Shown here: in pieces, positions 35,096-43,622 of the stretch | Position numbering within the stretch: the first letter of the stretch is position 1 | How the letters are laid out: each line of letters starts with the position of its first letter | NCBI RefSeq assembly: GCF_000702665.1 | Contig: NZ_JNJA01000009.1 | Location: forward strand, 1 to 64,000 | Direction: 5' to 3' | Length of the DNA stretch: 64,000 bases | Source: Solidesulfovibrio alcoholivorans DSM 5433 | GTDB lineage: Bacteria > Desulfobacterota > Desulfovibrionia > Desulfovibrionales > Desulfovibrionaceae | Program-made: the position numbers and the translations under genes | The notes under the pieces: generated by a model | Seen by the model: only the letters and a program-made list of their open reading frames with translations | Database searches by the model: none | What the model was told of the DNA's origin: nothing

Positions 35096-36388
35096 TCAGC
35101 GCTTGCCCGACCCCAGGAAAAGCTCCTTGGCCGTGCCCGGCTCGAACTGGTAGCGCGCGGCCTTTTGCCAGAAATACTTGCCGCCCTCGTTGCCGAGCAC
35201 CCAGAAATCGAAGTCCCAGTCCTCGCGGCGGTCACCGTGCTCGTTTAAGGCCAGCCAGCCCGTGACGCCGTACATGCGCTCGCAGACCTGCGGCAGAAGT
35301 TGCTTGAACCGGGCGAAATCCCCTGCCCCGCCCACGGCCTGCGCCGTGAAGAAAAGCGCCCAGGCCGCGTCGTAGGCCGCCAGGGACTGGGTGTCGGGGA
35401 ACACGTCGGTCTTGTCCTGGATGCGCTTTTCCGTCAGCGAGTAGACGTTGGCCCCGCCTTCGCCGTAGCGCGGGCTGGCCAGACGCACCTTCATGGCGAA
35501 AGCAGCGCTCTCCGGGTCCTTGGCGATGGGGTCGTACATGGCCGTGCCGTCGCAACCGTACCAGGGGACCGCCGCCAGTTCCGGCCGCTTGGACGCGGCC
35601 TTGAGGATGGGCACGATTTCCTCGCCGCCCGCGAAATAGATTGCCGCCTTGCCGCCCTTGGCGGATTTCTGCGCCTGGGAAACCTGCCGGGAAAGATCGT
35701 CGAGGATGGGCGTGAAATCCTTGCGGTCCGGGGAAAAGCGGGAGCCCGGCATGACCGTGCCGCCTAGCTGCTTGAACCGCGCCTTGACATGCACGGTCAG
35801 ATCGTCGCCCGTGCGGTCGCCACGCCACAGGGGCACGACCACGGCCACGCCCTCCTGGCGCATGAGGCTGGTCACGGCCTCGGCCTGGTAGGTGTCCGAG
35901 GGGGAGAGGCGAAAGAGGTTGTCGCCCTTTTTCGCCAGCGACGGCCGGGAACTGCCTTGGCTGACGAGCAGGATGTTGTTCTTGTCGGCGAAATCCAGGC
36001 AGGCGTCGACGGCGTCGTCGTCGTAGGGGCCGACGATCACGCGGATGCCCCGGGAGGCCAGGGCCTTGAGCTTTTCCAGGGCCTGCTGGGGGGAGCTGCC
36101 CGTATTTTCCACGGCGAAGCTCACCTGCCCGCCGTAACCGCTTGCGGCCAGGTAGGCGTTGATGTCGGCCTGGGCGAGCTCCAGGGCAGCCTTGGAGGTC
36201 TTGCCCCGCTCGGCCAGGGCCCCGGACAAGGGCAGTAGCGCGCCGAAGGCGTAGTTGCTTCCCGTCTTTTGCGCCGCGGCCGCGCCGCAAAGCGCCAGGA
36301 CCACCGCCAGGGAGGCGCACGCCGCCGCCAACCCGCGTCCCACGGTTGCGGTCAAACGCCCCTTGCCATCCGTCGCCAGCACTTTCAT
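35096..36388 (-). CDS. Leu/Ile/Val-type ABC substrate-binding protein
   Basis: A 430-residue periplasmic binding protein of the Peripla_BP_6 (LivJ/branched-chain amino acid) family. A long signal sequence ends near residue 40 (GAAAAQ). The mature part begins with FGALLPLSGALAERGK and continues with the VENTGSSPQQALEKLKAL and VIVGPYDDDAV blocks of the family. The start at 36388 follows AAGGAG. No transporter genes adjoin. It lies between two sensor kinases, so it may serve sensing and not only uptake. Convergent with the kinase upstream. Confidence 0.85.
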   Translation of the reverse strand: MKVLATDGKGRLTATVGRGLAAACASLAVVLALCGAAAAQKTGSNYAFGALLPLSGALAERGKTSKAALELAQADINAYLAASGYGGQVSFAVENTGSSPQQALEKLKALASRGIRVIVGPYDDDAVDACLDFADKNNILLVSQGSSRPSLAKKGDNLFRLSPSDTYQAEAVTSLMRQEGVAVVVPLWRGDRTGDDLTVHVKARFKQLGGTVMPGSRFSPDRKDFTPILDDLSRQVSQAQKSAKGGKAAIYFAGGEEIVPILKAASKRPELAAVPWYGCDGTAMYDPIAKDPESAAFAMKVRLASPRYGEGGANVYSLTEKRIQDKTDVFPDTQSLAAYDAAWALFFTAQAVGGAGDFARFKQLLPQVCERMYGVTGWLALNEHGDRREDWDFDFWVLGNEGGKYFWQKAARYQFEPGTAKELFLGSGKR

Positions 36389-36589
36389 GTCCGCTCCTTG
36401 GGCCCGGACAGCCGTCCGGGGATGGGCGCATGCCGCGCCTTCCCGTCCATACCTTCTTGCCCGGCAAAAGAAAACCGGACACCTCGCGCGAAGCCCCCCC
36501 GCGACACTTTCCAACAACCCGCCCCTTGTTCTATGAAATTAGGGCGCGTCCGCTCCCGGACAATTTTCGCAGTGCCCGGAGGAATCCGC

Positions 36590-38713
36590 ATGGTCGACGG
36601 CCCAGGCTTCGAAGACAGGAACGACCGCACGCGTCGCGATGCCGCGTCTTCTCCCGGCGCGGGCGCACCGGGAGAATCCTCCCCCGGCGAAGTGGCCCGC
36701 TTGCGACGCGAACTGCACGAAAGCCACGCCGCGCTCGCGCGGCAAAACGACGCGTTGCGCCGCGCCCGGACCGAACTGGACGAGACGCGGGAGCGTTACG
36801 CCCGCCTCTACGACCGCGCCCCGGCCGCGTATTTCACCCTGGACGCCGACGGGGTCATCCTCGAGGCCAACCGCAAGGCCGCGACCCTGCTCGGGCGCGA
36901 GGCCGAAAACATGGCCGGCACACCCTTCACCACGGTCGTTCTCCAGGAGGAACAGGCGGCTTTTCGCGGCCACATCGCCCGCATCCTCGAATCCGGCGGC
37001 CCCGCCGCCCTGGAACTGCGGCTCCTGCGCCCGGACGGCGGCAGCCTGCATGCGGCGATCGTCGCCGAACCCCGCGCCGCCGCGGACGCGTCCGGCCCAG
37101 CCCGGGTATGGCTGACGGCCACCGACGTCACCAGGGAAACGCATGCCCGCCAGGATCTGGAAACCGTGCTCGCCAATGCGCCCATCCCCATCGTCAAGGT
37201 GCGCGTGGCCCCGGACGGCGAGCGCATCCTCGAATACCAGAATCCCGCCGCCGAGGCCCTGTTCGGCAGCGACGCCCCGGGCCGCTCGTGCAAGGCGTAC
37301 CTGTGCAACAAGGAAACCTGCCCGGCCCTGCGCGCCGATTCGGGCATCGTGCGCGACCGGGAGTGCGCGGTCATGACGCTTTCCGGCCGGCGCGTCATGT
37401 ACAAGACCGCCTGCAAGCTCCCCGACGAGCCCGCCATCATCGAGGCCATGGTGGACGTGACCGAACTCATGCGCACCCGCGAGCGCCTCACCCGCGCCAT
37501 GGAGGGGGCGGAGGCCGCGAGCAAGGCCAAATCGGAATTCCTGGCCACCATGAGCCACGAGGTGCGCACGCCGATCAACGGCATCATGGGCATGACCGAG
37601 CTGGCCCTGCAAACGGAGCTCACCACCGAGCAGCGCGAATACCTCGACCTGGCCCGCCAGTCCGCCCTGTCCCTGCTCGATATCATCAACGATATCCTGG
37701 ATTTTTCCCGCATCGAGGCCGGACGGCTGGAACTCGTCCGGGAGCCTTTCTCCCTGGGTGCCACCCTGGACCGCTGCCTGCGCCTTTTTGGCCAGCAGGC
37801 CGCCCGCCGGGGCGTCGCCCTCTCCCTGGCCATCGCCCCGGACGTCCCCGACGCGCTGCGCGGCGACTCCGGCCGGTTGCTCCAGATCGTCGGCAACCTG
37901 GTTTCCAACGGCATCAAGTTTTCCAAGGACGGCGAGGTGCGCGTGCGCGTGGAAACCGCGCCCCCCCTGCAATGCCCCCTGGAACGGTCGAAAATCCCTT
38001 CCGCATGTCTGCTCTTCGCCGTCTCCGACGACGGCGTCGGCATCCCCGCCGACAAGCACGCCCGGATTTTCGACGCCTTCACCCAGCTCGACGGCAGCCT
38101 CACCCGCGGCGCCGGCGGCACGGGGCTCGGGCTTTCCATCTGCAAAAGCCTCGTCACCCTCATGGGCGGCCGGCTGTGGGTCGAATCCGCGCCCAATGCA
38201 GGCAGCACGTTTTTTTTCACCGTCATGCTGGAGCAGGCGATCCGCCCCGTGGAACCCGCCTCCGCCCCCGCCGTCCAGGAGACCGATGGCCCGGCCATGG
38301 ACATCCTGCTCGTCGAGGACAACGCCATCAACCAGCTCGTGGCCAAACGCCTGCTCGAACGGCGCGGGCACGCCGTCACGGCCGTGGATTCCGGCCAGGC
38401 CGCCCTGGAAATGCTGCGGAAAACGTCCTATGACTGCGTGCTGATGGACGTGGAGATGCCGGGCCTAAACGGCCTGGAGACGCTCGGCATGCTGCGCGAC
38501 ACCTCGGTGTTCGGCCCGGCCGCGGCCGTGCCCGTGGTGGCGTTGACCGCCCATGCGGTCAAGGGCTACCGGGAACGGATACTCGCGGCGGGCTTCGACG
38601 ACTACGTGGCCAAGCCCATCGACATGCGCGAACTCACAGCCGCCCTGGCCCGGGCGGCCGCCCAGGGGCCCGCTGCGACGGGGGACGGCCCGAAACCGCC
38701 CGACGCGACCTGA
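36590..38713 (+). CDS. Cytoplasmic hybrid histidine kinase (PAS-PAS-HisKA-HATPase-REC)
   Basis: A 707-residue soluble hybrid kinase. An N-terminal coiled coil (about 33-70) leads to two PAS domains (about 75-180 and 185-295). The second holds Cys in CKAYLCNKETCP, which may bind a metal or sense redox. Then come the HisKA box (MSHEVRTPINGIMG), HATPase_c (NLVSNGIKFSKDG, DDGVGI, GTGLGLS) and a C-terminal receiver with the phospho-acceptor in VLMDVEMPG. No membrane segment is seen. The start at 36590 has GGAGG. The OmpR-type pair begins 13 bases later, so signals may be combined. Confidence 0.9.
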   Translation: MVDGPGFEDRNDRTRRDAASSPGAGAPGESSPGEVARLRRELHESHAALARQNDALRRARTELDETRERYARLYDRAPAAYFTLDADGVILEANRKAATLLGREAENMAGTPFTTVVLQEEQAAFRGHIARILESGGPAALELRLLRPDGGSLHAAIVAEPRAAADASGPARVWLTATDVTRETHARQDLETVLANAPIPIVKVRVAPDGERILEYQNPAAEALFGSDAPGRSCKAYLCNKETCPALRADSGIVRDRECAVMTLSGRRVMYKTACKLPDEPAIIEAMVDVTELMRTRERLTRAMEGAEAASKAKSEFLATMSHEVRTPINGIMGMTELALQTELTTEQREYLDLARQSALSLLDIINDILDFSRIEAGRLELVREPFSLGATLDRCLRLFGQQAARRGVALSLAIAPDVPDALRGDSGRLLQIVGNLVSNGIKFSKDGEVRVRVETAPPLQCPLERSKIPSACLLFAVSDDGVGIPADKHARIFDAFTQLDGSLTRGAGGTGLGLSICKSLVTLMGGRLWVESAPNAGSTFFFTVMLEQAIRPVEPASAPAVQETDGPAMDILLVEDNAINQLVAKRLLERRGHAVTAVDSGQAALEMLRKTSYDCVLMDVEMPGLNGLETLGMLRDTSVFGPAAAVPVVALTAHAVKGYRERILAAGFDDYVAKPIDMRELTAALARAAAQGPAATGDGPKPPDAT

Positions 38714-38726
38714 AAAGGAGGCCGGC

Positions 38727-39404
38727 ATGCGCCTGCTGCTCGTGGAAGACGACCTGGAAGCCGCGGCCTACATGGTCAAAGGGCTCAAGGAATCCGGTTA
38801 CGTCGCCGACCATGTGGCCGACGGTCGCGAAGCCCTGTACCGCGTGGCCGCGGAAAACTACGACGCGGTCATCGTGGACCGCATGTTGCCGGGCGTGGAC
38901 GGGCTGACCATCGTGCGCACCATGCGCTCGGCCGGCAACCACGCGCCGGTGCTCATCCTCTCGGCACTCGGCGACGTGGACGACCGGGTCAAGGGGCTGC
39001 GGGCCGGCGGCGACGACTACCTGGTCAAGCCCTACGCCTTCGCCGAACTGCTCGCCCGCCTGGAGGCGCTGTTGCGCCGGGGCAGGGCCGACCCGCCGGA
39101 CACCACGCTCAAGATCGCCGACCTGGAGATGGACCTCGTGGCACGCACGGTCAAGCGCGCCGGCAAGCCCATCGAACTCAAGCCCAAGGAATTCGCCCTG
39201 CTCGAATACCTCATGCGCCACGCCGGGCACGTGGTCACCCGCACCATGCTGCTCGAAAACGTCTGGGACTATTCCTTCGACCCGCAGACCAACGTCATCG
39301 ACGTGCACATCAGCCGGCTGCGCCAGAAGATCGACAAAGGCCACGACAAACCCCTGCTCGCCACGATCCGGGGCGCGGGATACAGCCTGCGTGATTCCAA
39401 CTAA
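38727..39404 (+). CDS. OmpR/PhoB-family response regulator
   Basis: A 225-residue regulator: receiver domain (1-115) with the phospho-acceptor Asp in AVIVDRMLPG and the conserved Lys in LVKPYAFAEL, then a winged-helix Trans_reg_C domain with VWDYSFDPQTNVIDVHISRL, as in TctD/QseB-type proteins. The start at 38727 follows AAAAGGAGG. The gene overlaps the next kinase gene by 14 bases, so the two are a coupled pair. Confidence 0.93.
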   Translation: MRLLLVEDDLEAAAYMVKGLKESGYVADHVADGREALYRVAAENYDAVIVDRMLPGVDGLTIVRTMRSAGNHAPVLILSALGDVDDRVKGLRAGGDDYLVKPYAFAELLARLEALLRRGRADPPDTTLKIADLEMDLVARTVKRAGKPIELKPKEFALLEYLMRHAGHVVTRTMLLENVWDYSFDPQTNVIDVHISRLRQKIDKGHDKPLLATIRGAGYSLRDSN

Positions 39405-40764
39405 GCTCCTGCGTTCCTCGACCCTGCGCCTGTCCATCGTGCATATGGCCGCCTTCGGCCTGTCGGTGCTGGTGCTTCTGTGGTTCATCTACACCTCCAC
39501 CGCCGGTTTCATGGAGCGCCAGACCGACGAGACCATAAACGCCGAGATCCAGGGCCTGGCCGAACAGTACAGCCAGCTGGGGCTCACGGGCCTGATCCGC
39601 GTCATCAAGTCCCGCGTGGCCAAGGACAAGGCCGGCTCGAGCGTCTACCTGCTCACGGACTGGAAATTCAATCCCCTGGCCGGCAACCTGCCCGAATGGC
39701 CCAAATTCCGCGACACGGGCTCGGGCTGGTTCGACGCGACGCTTGAGGATACGGAAAATTTCGAGCCCAGGCGCGTGCGCATGCGCTACTTCCTGCTGCC
39801 CGGCAACTTCCACCTGCTGGTCGGACGCGACGTGTCGCTTCGCCTCAAGATGGAGCGGCTGATCATGGACGCGCTCATCTGGGGCCTGGGGCTCACGGTG
39901 GTGCTCGGCGGCGTGGGGGGGCTGCTGACCAGCCGCTGGATGCTCAAGCGCATCGACGTGATCAACAAGACCAGCCGGGAAATCATGGCCGGCGACCTCA
40001 CCCGCCGCATCCCCAGCCGCGGGGCCGGCGACGAGTTCGACCGGCTGGCCGGCAACCTGAACGCCATGCTCGACCAGATCACCAAGCTCATGGACGGGGT
40101 CAAGCAGGTGTCCAACAACATCGCCCACGACCTGCGCGGCCCCCTCAACCGCATCCGCGCCGGGCTCGAACTTTCCCTGGCCAAAAGCCGCACCCCGGAG
40201 GAATACCGGGCCGTGCTCGAAACCACCGTCACCGAGATCGACAACCTGCTCATGACCTTCAACGCGCTCCTGACCATCGCCCAGGCCGAATCCGGAGCGC
40301 GCCGCCAGGACTTCACCGACATCGACCTGACCAGCCTTGCCGCGGACGTGGCCGAGCTCTACGATCCCCTGGCCGAGGAAAAGGGGCTGACACTCACCGT
40401 GACGCTCACCCCGGGCGTGACCGTGCCTGGCAACCGCCACCTGCTCTCCCAGGCCCTGGCCAACCTGCTGGACAACGCCGTCAAGTACACTCCTGCCGGC
40501 GGCACGATCGCGCTTTCCGTGGCCGCGCCGGCCACGGGCCCGGAACTGACCGTGGCCGACACCGGCCCGGGCGTGCCGGCCGAGCACCGGGAGCTGGTGC
40601 TCGAACGCTTCGCCCGCCTGGAATCGAGCCGCAACACCCCGGGCAGCGGCCTGGGCCTGTCGCTGGTCGCCGCCGTGGCCGGCCTGCACCGGGCCGCGCT
40701 GCGCCTTGCGGACAACGCCCCCGGCCTGCGCGTCACCCTGGCCTTTCCCCGCGCCAAGGCCTGA
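39391..40764 (+). CDS. Membrane histidine kinase, partner of the OmpR-type regulator
   Basis: A 457-residue kinase with TM1 near residues 18-37, a short periplasmic domain of about 120 residues, TM2 near 155-180, HAMP, HisKA (NNIAHDLRGPLN) and HATPase_c (NLLDNAVKYTPAGG, DTGPGVP, GSGLGLS). The GTG start at 39391 lies inside the end of the regulator gene. The whole layout resembles TctE/QseC-type sensors. A GC-rich hairpin follows the stop. The signal is unknown; metal or carboxylate sensing is common in the group. Confidence 0.9.
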   Translation: MIPTKLLRSSTLRLSIVHMAAFGLSVLVLLWFIYTSTAGFMERQTDETINAEIQGLAEQYSQLGLTGLIRVIKSRVAKDKAGSSVYLLTDWKFNPLAGNLPEWPKFRDTGSGWFDATLEDTENFEPRRVRMRYFLLPGNFHLLVGRDVSLRLKMERLIMDALIWGLGLTVVLGGVGGLLTSRWMLKRIDVINKTSREIMAGDLTRRIPSRGAGDEFDRLAGNLNAMLDQITKLMDGVKQVSNNIAHDLRGPLNRIRAGLELSLAKSRTPEEYRAVLETTVTEIDNLLMTFNALLTIAQAESGARRQDFTDIDLTSLAADVAELYDPLAEEKGLTLTVTLTPGVTVPGNRHLLSQALANLLDNAVKYTPAGGTIALSVAAPATGPELTVADTGPGVPAEHRELVLERFARLESSRNTPGSGLGLSLVAAVAGLHRAALRLADNAPGLRVTLAFPRAKA

Positions 40765-40816
40765 CGCGCGACCCCACCGGCGGGTCGCGCGCAACATGAA
40801 CTTTCGTTCATGTTGC
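40765..40816 (+). other. Two back-to-back hairpins after the kinase gene
   Basis: The first hairpin (about 40767-40790) pairs CGCGCGACCC with GGGTCGCGCG. The second (40791-40816) pairs GCAACATGAA with TTCATGTTGC around a CTTTCG loop. Neither has a T run, so classic termination is doubtful. The second hairpin's right arm is the first sequence of the three-unit repeat that follows. Confidence 0.6.
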
Positions 40817-41037
40817 GGCAATCTGCCCTCCATATGCCCGGCCTAATGGATACACGTCGGTCAAGTCGGCGACGCCGGCCGAGCCAAGAAGCCCAAAAGA
40901 AGCCCTCTGTTTTTTGCGCCTGCGGTTGGCCCCTCCCTTCCGCAAGGCCCCATGGTCGCTCTCCCCTCCCTCAAACGAAAATCCCCGCTCCCCGGCGGGG
41001 ATTTTCGTTTGAGGGAGGGGGCAATTCCTAACCAGAA
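40807..41037 (+). ncRNA. Tandem structured unit 1 (candidate small RNA)
   Basis: First of three related units. It begins TTCATGTTGCGG, has a CCTCCATATG segment, a TCGGCGACG block, AAGGCCCCATGG and a pyrimidine-rich run, and ends in a perfect 26-base stem (40963-40988 with 40995-41020, loop TCCCCG). The core of the stem is CCCCGC/GCGGGG flanked by AAAAT/ATTTT. No convincing open frame with a ribosome binding site is present on either strand. Transcription strand is inferred from the terminator-like ends of units 2 and 3. Confidence 0.5.
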
Positions 41038-41257
41038 TTCATGTTGCGGCCATGCAGGGTCCATGGCCCGGTCCTATCTTCCTCTCGACGGCGCAAGCGG
41101 CTTCCCCTCTCCGGCCCGCGCCGTCCTCGTCCAAGTTGCGAAACACCATGGCGGGCGTTCCCCCTCCCGCCCAAGGCCATGGCCCACGTCTCCCTCCTCA
41201 CGCGAAGCCCCCGCCTCCCCACGGCGGGGGCTTCGTTTTGCGCAACCCTACCCAAAG
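41038..41257 (+). ncRNA. Tandem structured unit 2 (candidate small RNA)
   Basis: Second unit, 220 bases. It begins TTCATGTTGCGGCCATG, then GGTCCATGG, a TCGACGGCG block, AAGGCCATGG and a pyrimidine run, as in unit 1. It ends in a 12-base stem CGAAGCCCCCGC (41203-41214) with GCGGGGGCTTCG (41224-41235) followed by TTTT, a good intrinsic terminator on the plus strand. The stem bases differ from unit 1 but pair fully. Confidence 0.5.
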
Positions 41258-41447
41258 TTCATGCGCCGGCCATGCCCCCTCCATGGTCGGTGTTTACTTC
41301 ATACTTGACGGCGACCCGGTCACCCCTCTGGCTGGCCGCCGCCGGGCCAGCCCGGTGCGCACCACACCGGAAAGGCCAAGACGAGACACTCTCTCTCCTC
41401 CCTCCTTGAGCAGACCCTCGCTTCCCCGGCGGGGGTCTGTGTTTTTT
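41258..41447 (+). ncRNA. Tandem structured unit 3 (candidate small RNA)
   Basis: Third unit, 190 bases. It begins TTCATGCGCCGGCCATG, then CTCCATGG, a TTGACGGCG block, AAAGGCCAAG and a pyrimidine run. It ends in a stem CAGACCCTCGC (41411-41421) with GCGGGGGTCTG (41429-41439), all paired with one G-T, followed by TGTTTTTT, the best terminator of the three. The hairpin loop again contains the shared TCCCC. Confidence 0.5.
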
Positions 41448-41490
41448 GGAGGACCGGAAGCCGCGCCGTTTCATTCCGCCTTCCGGCGGT

Positions 41491-42066
41491 TCAATTCTCC
41501 CGGCGCATGCAGCAGATGGGCATGCCCCGGTAGGAGAGTTCCTTATCGACGACGAACCCTTCACGAGCATAGAAGCCGTAGGCCGGCGAGTTCCTGGCGA
41601 CGCCGAGAATGAGCCCCCGAAAACCCTGTTCCCCGGAAAAGCCGGCCAGGAAACGCAGCATCTCCTTCCCCAGACCCTGCCGCTGGGCACCGGGGGCAGT
41701 CCCTATCAAAAAAAGCTCCAGGTAAGGCTGGTCGTAGACGGGACGGCCGGAAAACGCCCGAGCGAATGCCACCAGGGCGAACGGCCCCAGGATGGGCAGC
41801 ACCCGACAGAAAAAAATCCCGCTCGCGAGCCCTTTGGGCTCATGGCGGGGATCGGTGACCAGTGCGACGCAGGCCAACCGGTCGTCCTTGTCGATGCCGA
41901 AGAGATACGAGTGATCGGGAACGAAGAACGTATCAAGGAAAAGCCCAAGCAAGGCATCGACTTTCCCTTGTGACGTGCCCGCCGGAAACATCGGATGGCT
42001 GGCGAATGCCGGCCCAAGGATGGCCATGATCGCATCCCGCGCGCAGGGATCGAGGAGCCGCACCAT
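41491..42066 (-). CDS. GNAT family acetyltransferase
   Basis: A 191-residue N-acetyltransferase. The acetyl-CoA site has the Q/R-x-x-G-x-G/A pattern in QRQGLGKEML, and motif B follows in the C-terminal region (GFYAREGFVVD). Its N-terminal part contains a long segment that reads like a eukaryotic-style GNAT with hydrophobic helices. The start at 42066 follows AGGAGGTAG. The acceptor is unknown. It faces the three-unit repeat region across about 40 bases. Confidence 0.82.
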   Translation of the reverse strand: MVRLLDPCARDAIMAILGPAFASHPMFPAGTSQGKVDALLGLFLDTFFVPDHSYLFGIDKDDRLACVALVTDPRHEPKGLASGIFFCRVLPILGPFALVAFARAFSGRPVYDQPYLELFLIGTAPGAQRQGLGKEMLRFLAGFSGEQGFRGLILGVARNSPAYGFYAREGFVVDKELSYRGMPICCMRREN

Positions 42067-42296
42067 CGGTCTACCTCCTGTTGCAAAGGATTTCCGCGAG
42101 TTACCGCTCACCGGCGAACAGGCCGCCCGGCGCGGCTACCACGGCGTGGACCCCGACAGCGTCACGCGTAGCACCGATTCCTCTTCCCTGTCATGGGGAA
42201 CCGGCGCTGCAGGATGCAACACGCCGTTGGCGCCCGGCCGTTGGCGAAACTTGGCTGTGAAACCGGATACGGCCGGCCTCTCCCATGGAGCCCGCT

Positions 42297-42902
42297 TCAT
42301 CCCGTCGCCGTCTTTTTTCCGGCCGCGCGTTCCAGGAGCCAGGCGATGATGGCGTCCCCGGGCTTGTTGGCGAGTTCGTAGCGGGCCGCGCGCCAGGCGG
42401 CGAAGTCGAGGCCGGCGCACCACGTCGCCACGGCGGCGGCTTCCTCAAGCCCGCCGGCGTGGCCCGTGTAGCAGACCACGGCCACGAGGCCGTCCGGGGC
42501 CAACACGGCCTGGGCGGCCGCAAGAGCCGCAAGCGTGGTCTCGGGCCGCGTGACCACGGCGGCGTCCCCGCCCGGCCCGCCGGGCAGAAATCCCAGATTG
42601 AAGACCACGGCCCGCACGCGGCCGCAAACGTCGGCCGGCAGGACCTCCCGCAGGCGTTCGTGGCCGCAGGCGTGGAGACGCGCCGCGTCGGCGAGCCCCG
42701 CCCGGGCAAGCAGGCTCCCCGTGCGCGCCAGGGCCTCGGCCTGGACGTCGAAGCAGTGGACCACGCCGCCCGGGGCGGTACGGCGGGCCAGAAACAGCGT
42801 ATCGTGGCCGTTGCCGGCCGTGGCGTCCACGGTCACGTCGCCCGGGCGCAGAACCCGGGCCAGGCCGGACTGGGCGAAGGTCAGGGCAGCGGTCGCCAAC
42901 AT
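42297..42902 (-). CDS. Class I SAM methyltransferase (rRNA methylase, YtqB-like)
   Basis: A 201-residue methyltransferase of the putative rRNA methylase group (rRNA_methylase/YtqB). Motif I is VDATAGNGHDTLFLA, which is characteristic of the group, then CFDVQ, and NLGFLPGG in place of the catalytic NPPY-type motif, followed by GLVAVVCYTGH. The start is the ATG at 42902. Relatives are thought to modify RNA, and some methylate tRNA. It is on the same strand as YchJ, 122 bases downstream. Confidence 0.8.
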   Translation of the reverse strand: MLATAALTFAQSGLARVLRPGDVTVDATAGNGHDTLFLARRTAPGGVVHCFDVQAEALARTGSLLARAGLADAARLHACGHERLREVLPADVCGRVRAVVFNLGFLPGGPGGDAAVVTRPETTLAALAAAQAVLAPDGLVAVVCYTGHAGGLEEAAAVATWCAGLDFAAWRAARYELANKPGDAIIAWLLERAAGKKTATG

Positions 42903-43024
42903 GGTTGCGCCCCGGGCCTCAGGCCCCGTGCCGCGCCCTCGAAGAACGCACGGACTTCGAGGCCGACGCCGTTGCTCCGTTGTTTTTGTTCAAAAGCACT
43001 CCCGCATTGTTGCCGGGGGCCGCG

Positions 43025-43534
43025 CTACGCGCCGCAGCAGCGCTTGTATTTCCTGCCGCTGCCGCAGGGGCAGGGATCGTTGCGCCCCACCGCCGGCTTG
43101 GGCGCGGGGCGCGTCCCGGCCGTTTCCTGCGCCGCGCCGCCGGGTTCGCCGTCCACGTAGAACCATTCGCCGCCTTTTTTGCGGAACCGGCTCACCTCGT
43201 GCAGGATATGGGGCGTGCCGCCCTTGGTGAAGGCGGTTTTGAACTCCACGACCCCGGCCTCGTCGTTCGGGCCGCCAGTGACCGTGCGCAGCACGGCAAG
43301 GCCCGTCCAGACGACGTCGGCGCACCAGGCCCGGGTCGCCGCGGCATTGAAGCCTTCGCGCTTTCGCGGGAAGAGCGTGCGGCGCAGATAATCGCAATCG
43401 GCGCGCACGTAGGCCGTGTAGCGCGAACGCATGAGGGCCTCGGCCGTGGGCGCGGGGACAGCGCCTTCGAGAAAGGGGCCGCAGCAGGCCGCGTACGGCC
43501 GGCCCGAGCCGCAGGGACAGGGTTCCCCGGTCAT
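43025..43534 (-). CDS. ychJ: YchJ-family SEC-C protein
   Basis: A 169-residue protein with a SEC-C zinc motif at each end ([14 protein letters not shown] at the start and [15 protein letters not shown] at the end), flanking an NTF2-like fold with [11 protein letters not shown], the signature of YchJ (UPF0225). The start at 43534 follows AAGGAG. The function of the family is not established; SEC-C motifs bind zinc and often contact ribosomes or SecB. Confidence 0.88.
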   Translation of the reverse strand: MTGEPCPCGSGRPYAACCGPFLEGAVPAPTAEALMRSRYTAYVRADCDYLRRTLFPRKREGFNAAATRAWCADVVWTGLAVLRTVTGGPNDEAGVVEFKTAFTKGGTPHILHEVSRFRKKGGEWFYVDGEPGGAAQETAGTRPAPKPAVGRNDPCPCGSGRKYKRCCGA

Positions 43535-43556
43535 GACAGGACTCCTTGAAACGGAC

Positions 43557-43585
43557 GCAGGGGCCGTCCGGCGGACGGCCCCTGC
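43557..43585 (-). terminator. Hairpin after glutamine synthetase
   Basis: A 13-base stem (GCAGGGGCCGTCC with GGACGGCCCCTGC, loop GCC) lies about 40 bases after the glnA stop on the minus strand. The T run that follows is weak, so it may attenuate more than terminate. Confidence 0.6.
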
Positions 43586-43622
43586 GTGCAATCTTCGTTG
43601 ACGGTTCGTTATGCCGGAGCGG

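Noticed and set aside
40807..41447. CRISPR array
   Set aside because: The units are 190-231 bases long, diverged, and have no short identical repeat with regular spacers; no cas gene is near.
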